The notes under the pieces were generated by a model, which saw only the letters and a program-made list of their open reading frames with translations, made no database searches and had not been told where the DNA came from. The position numbers and the translations under genes were made by a program. This document shows positions 59,733-64,000 of a stretch of DNA of 64,000 nucleotides, piece after piece; the stretch's first letter is position 1, and each line of letters opens with the position of its first letter. Location: the NCBI RefSeq assembly GCF_002240565.1, contig NZ_MZMO01000001.1, positions 1,736,001 to 1,800,000 of the forward strand, in the 5' to 3' direction. This DNA comes from Clavibacter michiganensis subsp. insidiosus. GTDB lineage: Bacteria > Actinomycetota > Actinomycetes > Actinomycetales > Microbacteriaceae.

Positions 59733-61858
59733 CCGACACCAGCCGCTTCCGGGAGCTCGTGGCGCTCGATCCCGACGAGGTCGTCACCCACTCGTTCGTC
59801 TGCGACGTGCCGCTGCCGTCCGGCGGCGTGCTCGCGCTCGTCACGCTCGACAACGGCCGCGACCACACGCGGCCGTCCACACTCGGCCCGGCCACGCTGC
59901 TCGAGCTCGCGGACGCGCTCGACGGCCTGGCGATCCGGGCGGCCGCCGGGGAGATCCACGGTGTCGCGATCACGGGCAAGCCGTTCATCCTCGCCGCGGG
60001 CGCGGACCTCAGCAAGGTCGGCGAGATCCCCAGCCGCGACGTCGGCCGCCAGATGGCGCAGCTCGGGCACGACACCCTCGGACGCCTGCACCGCCTCGGC
60101 GTGCCGTCGTTCACGTTCGTCAACGGGCTCGCGCTCGGTGGCGGTCTCGAGATCGGACTCAACTCCGACTACCGCACGGTCGACGAGTCCGTGCCGGCGG
60201 TCGCGCTGCCCGAGGTCTTCCTCGGGATCATCCCCGGTTGGGGTGGCGCGTGGCTGCTGCCGAACCTCATCGGCATCGAGAACGCCCTCAAGGTCATCAT
60301 CGAGAACCCGCTCAAGAACAACCGCACGCTGAAGGCCCAGGACGTGATGGAGCTCGGCATCGCCGACGCGTCGTTCCCGTCCGCGTCCTTCCTCGAGCAG
60401 TCGATCCGGTGGGCCGACGGGGTCATCTCCGGCGCCATCGAGGTCAAGCGCCCGCACGCGCCCGGCCGCCTCGAGCGCCTCGCCAAGTGGGACGTCGCCA
60501 TCGGCATCGCGCGGAAGTCGCTCGAGCAGCGCATCGGCACCGTGGCGCAGTCGCCGTACCGCGCGCTCGACCTGCTGCAGGCCGCCAAGCGCAGCACGCG
60601 CGAGGAGGGCTTCGCGGCCGAGGACGAGGCCCTCGCCGACCTCATCTCCGGCGACCAGTTCCGCGCCAGCATCTACGCGTTCGACCTCGTGCAGAAGCGC
60701 GCCAAGCGGCCCGCGGGAGCGCCGGACAAGGCCCTGGCCCGGAAGGTCACCAAGGTCGGCGTCGTCGGGGCCGGCCTCATGGCGTCGCAGTTCGCCTTGC
60801 TGTTCGTGCGCCGCCTCCAGGTCCCCGTGGTCATCACGGACCTCGACCAGGCGCGCGTGGACGCGGGCGTCGCCGGCATCCACGGCGAGATCCGCAAGCT
60901 CGCGGAGAAGGGACGCGTCTCCCCCGACGAGGCCAACCGCCTCCAGGCGCTCGTCACGGGTACGACCGACAAGGCCGACTTCGCCGACGCGGACTGGGTG
61001 ATCGAGGCCGTGTTCGAGGAGCTCAGCGTGAAGCAGGCGGTCTTCGCCGAGATCGAGCAGCACGTCTCCGAGACCGCGATCCTTGCCACGAACACGTCGA
61101 GCCTCTCGGTCGAGCGCATCGCCGAGCGGCTGCGGCACCCGGAGCGCGTGGTGGGCTTCCACTTCTTCAACCCGGTCGCCGTGATGCCGCTCATCGAGGT
61201 CGTGCGCACCCCGCAGACCACCGACGAGACGCTGTCGACCGCGATGCAGGTGGCGAAGCAGCTCCGCAAGAACGCCGTCATCACCCGGGACACCCCGGGC
61301 TTCGTGGTGAACCGGATCCTCGCGAAGGTCCTCGGCGAGGCCATGCACGCGGTCGACACGGGCACGCCCTTCGAGGTCGTCGACCGGTCGCTCGCGCCGT
61401 TCGGCCTGCCGATGACGCCGTTCGAGCTGCTCGAGCTCGTCGGCCTCAAGGTCGGCGCGCACGTGCTCGACACGCACCACGCCGCGTTCCCGGACCGGTT
61501 CTTCGAGAGCCCGAACCTGCACCGGCTCGCCGATCTCGGGCGCATCTACGCGCGGGACGCGAAGGGCCGGCCGACCGGCTTCGACAAGGAGGCCGTGCGC
61601 ATCGTCAAGGGCGGGAAGTCGCCCATGACGGCGGAGGAGATCCGCGAGCGCGTCGAGACCGGCCTCGCCGACGAGGTGCACCGCATGCTCGAGGACGACG
61701 TCGTGCACGCGGCGGAGGACATCGACCTGTGCCTCATCCTCGGCGCCGGCTACCCCTTCCAGATGGGCGGCCTCACGCCGTACCTCGACCGCGTCGGCGC
61801 GAGCGACCGGGCGTTCGGCGACACGTTCCACCACCCGCCGATCCGCGGCGTGGCGTAG
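59729..61858 (+). CDS. FadB-type multifunctional enoyl-CoA hydratase/3-hydroxyacyl-CoA dehydrogenase
   Basis: 709 residues from GTG 59729. The N-terminal crotonase domain has the oxyanion segment FILAAGADLSKV, then GLALGGGLEIGLNSDYR and LPEVFLGIIPGWGG with the catalytic Glu region. The dehydrogenase NAD-binding domain starts at VGVVGAGLMASQFALLF (about residue 345), followed by VGFHFFNPVAVMPLIEVV with the catalytic His, and the C-terminal HCDH domains (TPGFVVNRILAK). It carries out the second and third steps of fatty-acid beta-oxidation. Partner thiolase is upstream. Confidence 0.94.
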   Translation: MTDTSRFRELVALDPDEVVTHSFVCDVPLPSGGVLALVTLDNGRDHTRPSTLGPATLLELADALDGLAIRAAAGEIHGVAITGKPFILAAGADLSKVGEIPSRDVGRQMAQLGHDTLGRLHRLGVPSFTFVNGLALGGGLEIGLNSDYRTVDESVPAVALPEVFLGIIPGWGGAWLLPNLIGIENALKVIIENPLKNNRTLKAQDVMELGIADASFPSASFLEQSIRWADGVISGAIEVKRPHAPGRLERLAKWDVAIGIARKSLEQRIGTVAQSPYRALDLLQAAKRSTREEGFAAEDEALADLISGDQFRASIYAFDLVQKRAKRPAGAPDKALARKVTKVGVVGAGLMASQFALLFVRRLQVPVVITDLDQARVDAGVAGIHGEIRKLAEKGRVSPDEANRLQALVTGTTDKADFADADWVIEAVFEELSVKQAVFAEIEQHVSETAILATNTSSLSVERIAERLRHPERVVGFHFFNPVAVMPLIEVVRTPQTTDETLSTAMQVAKQLRKNAVITRDTPGFVVNRILAKVLGEAMHAVDTGTPFEVVDRSLAPFGLPMTPFELLELVGLKVGAHVLDTHHAAFPDRFFESPNLHRLADLGRIYARDAKGRPTGFDKEAVRIVKGGKSPMTAEEIRERVETGLADEVHRMLEDDVVHAAEDIDLCLILGAGYPFQMGGLTPYLDRVGASDRAFGDTFHHPPIRGVA

Positions 61859-61868
61859 CGACCCGCTC

Positions 61869-61913
61869 ACGACGGAGGGGCCCGTCCGCGATGCGGTCGG
61901 GCCTCTCCGTCGT
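61869..61913. terminator. bidirectional hairpin between fadB-type gene and dxs
   Basis: Arms ACGACGGAGGGGCCCG and CGGGCCTCTCCGTCGT (16 bp, one mismatch) with a 13-nt loop lie between the convergent stops at 61858 and 61922. Confidence 0.75.
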
Positions 61914-61921
61914 CGTGCCTG

Positions 61922-63874
61922 CTATCCCTGCTCGTCGTCCTCGGCCCGGATGGACACGCGCTCCTCGTCCTCCGGCAGCGGTCGGGCCGCGGGCACGCGG
62001 CTCCCCAGCACCTGGGCGACGACGTCACGCGCGATGTGCTGCGGGGTGAGGCCGACGCGCTCGAGGATCTCCGATCGCGTGCCGTGGTCGAGGAACTCGT
62101 CGGGGAGGCCCAGCTCCGTCACGCCCGTGTCGATGCCGGCCTCGCGGAGGTCCTGACGGATACGCGTGCCGATGCCGCCGACCACGACGCCGTCCTCGAT
62201 GGTCACGACGAGGCGGTGCATCCCTCCGAGCTCCACGACGCTGCGCGGCACGGGCACGACCCACCGGGGATCCACGACGGTCGCGCCGATCCCCTGCGCC
62301 GCGAGGCGCTCCGCGACCTCGATGCCCATGGTCGCCATGGGTCCCACCGTGACGATGAGCACGTCCTGGGACGCCGACTCGTGCAGCACGTCGACGCCGT
62401 CGTCGAGGCGCCGCACGGCTTCGATCTCGTCGCCCACGTTGCCCTTGGAGAAGCGCACGACGGTGGGCGCGTCGTCGACCTTCACGGCCTCCCCCAGCTC
62501 CTCGCGGAGCCGCGTCGCGTCGCGTGGGGCGCTCAGGCGGATGTGGGGCACGATCTGCAGCAGCGCCAGGTCCCACATGCCGTGGTGGCTCGGCCCGTCG
62601 GGACCGGTGACGCCGGCCCGGTCGAGCACGAAGGTCACGCCCGCGCGGTGCAGGGCGACGTCCATGAGCACCTGGTCGAAGGCGCGGTTGACGAAGGTCG
62701 CGTAGAGCGCGACGATCGGGTGCAGTCCGCCGTACGCCAGGCCCGCCGCGCTCGTCACGGCGTGCTGCTCCGCGATGCCGACGTCGTGCACGCGGTCGGG
62801 GTGCTTCTCGGCGAACCTGTGGAGGCCCACCGGGCGGAGCATCGCGGCGGTGATGCCGACGATGCGGGGATCCTCGTCCGCGAGGGCCAGGATCTCGTCC
62901 GCGAACACGCTCGTCCAGCTCACGGCCTGCGACGGGTCGATGGGCTCGCCCGTCTCGGGGTCGATCTGCCCGACCGCGTGGAACTGGTCGGCAACGTCCC
63001 GGCGCGCGGGCTCGTACCCGCGGCCCTTCTCGGTGATCGCGTGGACGATGACGGGGGCGCCGTAGTCGCGGGCCTGCTCGAGGGCCTCCTCCATCGCCTG
63101 CTGGTCGTGGCCGTCGATGGGGCCCAGGTACTTGATGTCGAGGTTGGAGTACAGCGCCTCGTTGTCGGTGACGCGCGTGAGGAATCCGTGGAGCCCGCCG
63201 CGGAGGCCGCGGTACAGGCTGTCCCCCGGGGCGCCGAAGACGCCGAACACGCGCTGGCTCGTCTCGTAGAGGCCGCGGTAGGTCCGGCGGGTGCGCACCG
63301 TGTTGAGGAAGCGGGCCATGCCGCCGATGGTCGGGGCGTAGGAGCGGCCGTTGTCGTTGACGACGATGATCAGCTTCCGCGTGTTGTCGTCGGAGATGTT
63401 GTTGAGCGCCTCCCACGTCATGCCGCCGGTGAGGGCGCCGTCGCCCACCACCGCGACTACGTGCCGGTCGGTCTGGCCGGTGATCCCGAAGGCCCGCGAG
63501 ATCCCGTCCGCCCAGCTCAGCGAGCTCGACGCGTGCGAGCTCTCGACGATGTCGTGCTCGGACTCCGACCGCTGCGGGTAGCCGGCGAGGCCGCCCGACT
63601 CGCGGAGCCGGGAGAAGTCCTGCCGGCCGGTGAGCAGCTTGTGCACGTACGACTGGTGACCGGTGTCGAAGACGATGGGGTCCTTCGGCGAGTCGAAGAC
63701 CCGGTGGATCGCCAGCGTCGTCTCCACGACGCCGAGGTTCGGCCCGAGGTGGCCGCCCGTCTTGGAGACCTCCGCGACGAGGAACTGCCGGATCTCGGCG
63801 GCGAGCTCGAGCATCTGCTCGTGGCTCAGCCGGTCGAGGTCCCGGGGTCCCGTGATCGTCTCGAGGATTCCCAT
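61922..63874 (-). CDS. dxs: 1-deoxy-D-xylulose-5-phosphate synthase
   Basis: 650 residues from ATG 63874 (GGAAGG 8 bp upstream); 24 more codons are open upstream but look non-coding. The TPP-binding motif GDGALTGGMTWEALNNI, the His-Ser block SSHASSSLSWADG and the C-terminal transketolase domains (DVGIAEQHAVTSAAGLA with the catalytic Glu, then WVVPVPRSVVEL) are complete. DXS condenses pyruvate and glyceraldehyde 3-phosphate in the first step of the MEP isoprenoid pathway, which also supplies the undecaprenyl carrier recycled by UppP. Confidence 0.97.
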   Translation of the reverse strand: MGILETITGPRDLDRLSHEQMLELAAEIRQFLVAEVSKTGGHLGPNLGVVETTLAIHRVFDSPKDPIVFDTGHQSYVHKLLTGRQDFSRLRESGGLAGYPQRSESEHDIVESSHASSSLSWADGISRAFGITGQTDRHVVAVVGDGALTGGMTWEALNNISDDNTRKLIIVVNDNGRSYAPTIGGMARFLNTVRTRRTYRGLYETSQRVFGVFGAPGDSLYRGLRGGLHGFLTRVTDNEALYSNLDIKYLGPIDGHDQQAMEEALEQARDYGAPVIVHAITEKGRGYEPARRDVADQFHAVGQIDPETGEPIDPSQAVSWTSVFADEILALADEDPRIVGITAAMLRPVGLHRFAEKHPDRVHDVGIAEQHAVTSAAGLAYGGLHPIVALYATFVNRAFDQVLMDVALHRAGVTFVLDRAGVTGPDGPSHHGMWDLALLQIVPHIRLSAPRDATRLREELGEAVKVDDAPTVVRFSKGNVGDEIEAVRRLDDGVDVLHESASQDVLIVTVGPMATMGIEVAERLAAQGIGATVVDPRWVVPVPRSVVELGGMHRLVVTIEDGVVVGGIGTRIRQDLREAGIDTGVTELGLPDEFLDHGTRSEILERVGLTPQHIARDVVAQVLGSRVPAARPLPEDEERVSIRAEDDEQG

Positions 63875-63948
63875 GCTGACCGCCTTCCATCGGGCGTCAT
63901 GGAACGACGCCCGCCTCTTCGAGTGTACGCAGGGCCCTGCATGCACGA

Positions 63949-63978
63949 AGGAGGCCGGGCGTCGCCGCCCGGCCTCCT
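63949..63978. terminator. hairpin upstream of dxs, ending the neighbouring transcript
   Basis: AGGAGGCCGGGCG and CGCCCGGCCTCCT form a perfect 13-bp stem with a TCGC loop. It lies 75 bp upstream of the dxs start and probably ends the next gene beyond the window. Confidence 0.65.
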
Positions 63979-64000
63979 CAGGTCGCCGTTACGCCACCAG

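Overview
The window is high-GC actinobacterial DNA, most probably from Clavibacter or a close relative in the Microbacteriaceae. This is inferred from gene content: mycothiol ligase MshC, RbpA, PafB/PafC, a DUF3000 protein, Mtr4-type helicase HelY and two tandem secreted GH10 xylanases, as known in the plant pathogen C. michiganensis. GTG and TTG starts, 4-bp stop/start overlaps and long GC-rich terminator hairpins without U-tracts are common. No rRNA, CRISPR array, IS element or integrase gene was recognised.

Layout. 1-0.9 kb: 3' part of an acyl-CoA dehydrogenase. 1.1-9.7 kb: a DEAD/DEAH helicase, a doubly frameshifted HIT hydrolase, a four-gene osmoprotectant ABC operon, a DnaJ-domain membrane protein and an NAD-dependent epimerase. 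9.7-17.4 kb: CorA, tRNA-Leu(GAG), an M20 peptidase, uppP, mshC, a PAC2 protein, a HAD phosphatase and trmI. 17.4-26.5 kb: a lipid-anchored FKBP, pafB-pafC, tatA-tatC, helY-lnt and rbpA. This is the usual actinobacterial proteasome neighbourhood, but the arc-dop-pup-prcBA-pafA block is absent. 26.5-31.2 kb: GDPD, an NfeD-like membrane protein, an SDR, an S9 peptidase and a NUDIX hydrolase.

31.24-43.47 kb: a 12.2-kb accessory island with no integrase. An identical 11-bp sequence lies at each end inside dif-like (XerC arm / 6-bp centre / XerD arm) sites, so it looks like a mobile element that uses the host Xer machinery, inserted at the chromosomal dif. It carries a plasmid-type parB with a nonsense codon and a frameshift, a VbhA-Fic toxin-antitoxin pair, a HicB-like protein, a secreted DUF4258-like toxin candidate with a DUF2283 partner behind a G9 tract, a RelE/ParE-like gene opposite an AbrB-like gene, several tiny conserved-looking proteins, an unknown secreted-protein operon bracketed by 85% identical repeats, and an HNH-nuclease fragment cut off at the right dif-like site.

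43.6-64 kb: a lipoprotein, an NmrA-type reductase, two tandem GH10 xylanase genes that are both frameshifted (one also by a 25-bp tandem duplication), a PrmC-like methyltransferase with a regulator, an aldo/keto reductase, amt with a GlnR-like motif upstream, zapE, a rhodanese-SufE-reductase operon, DUF3000-RNase D, a thiolase plus FadB-type beta-oxidation operon, and dxs.

The general theme is a conserved core chromosome interrupted near the likely replication terminus by a plasmid-derived element, with an unusual number of decaying genes. All function calls come from reading the sequence by eye; no database search was run.
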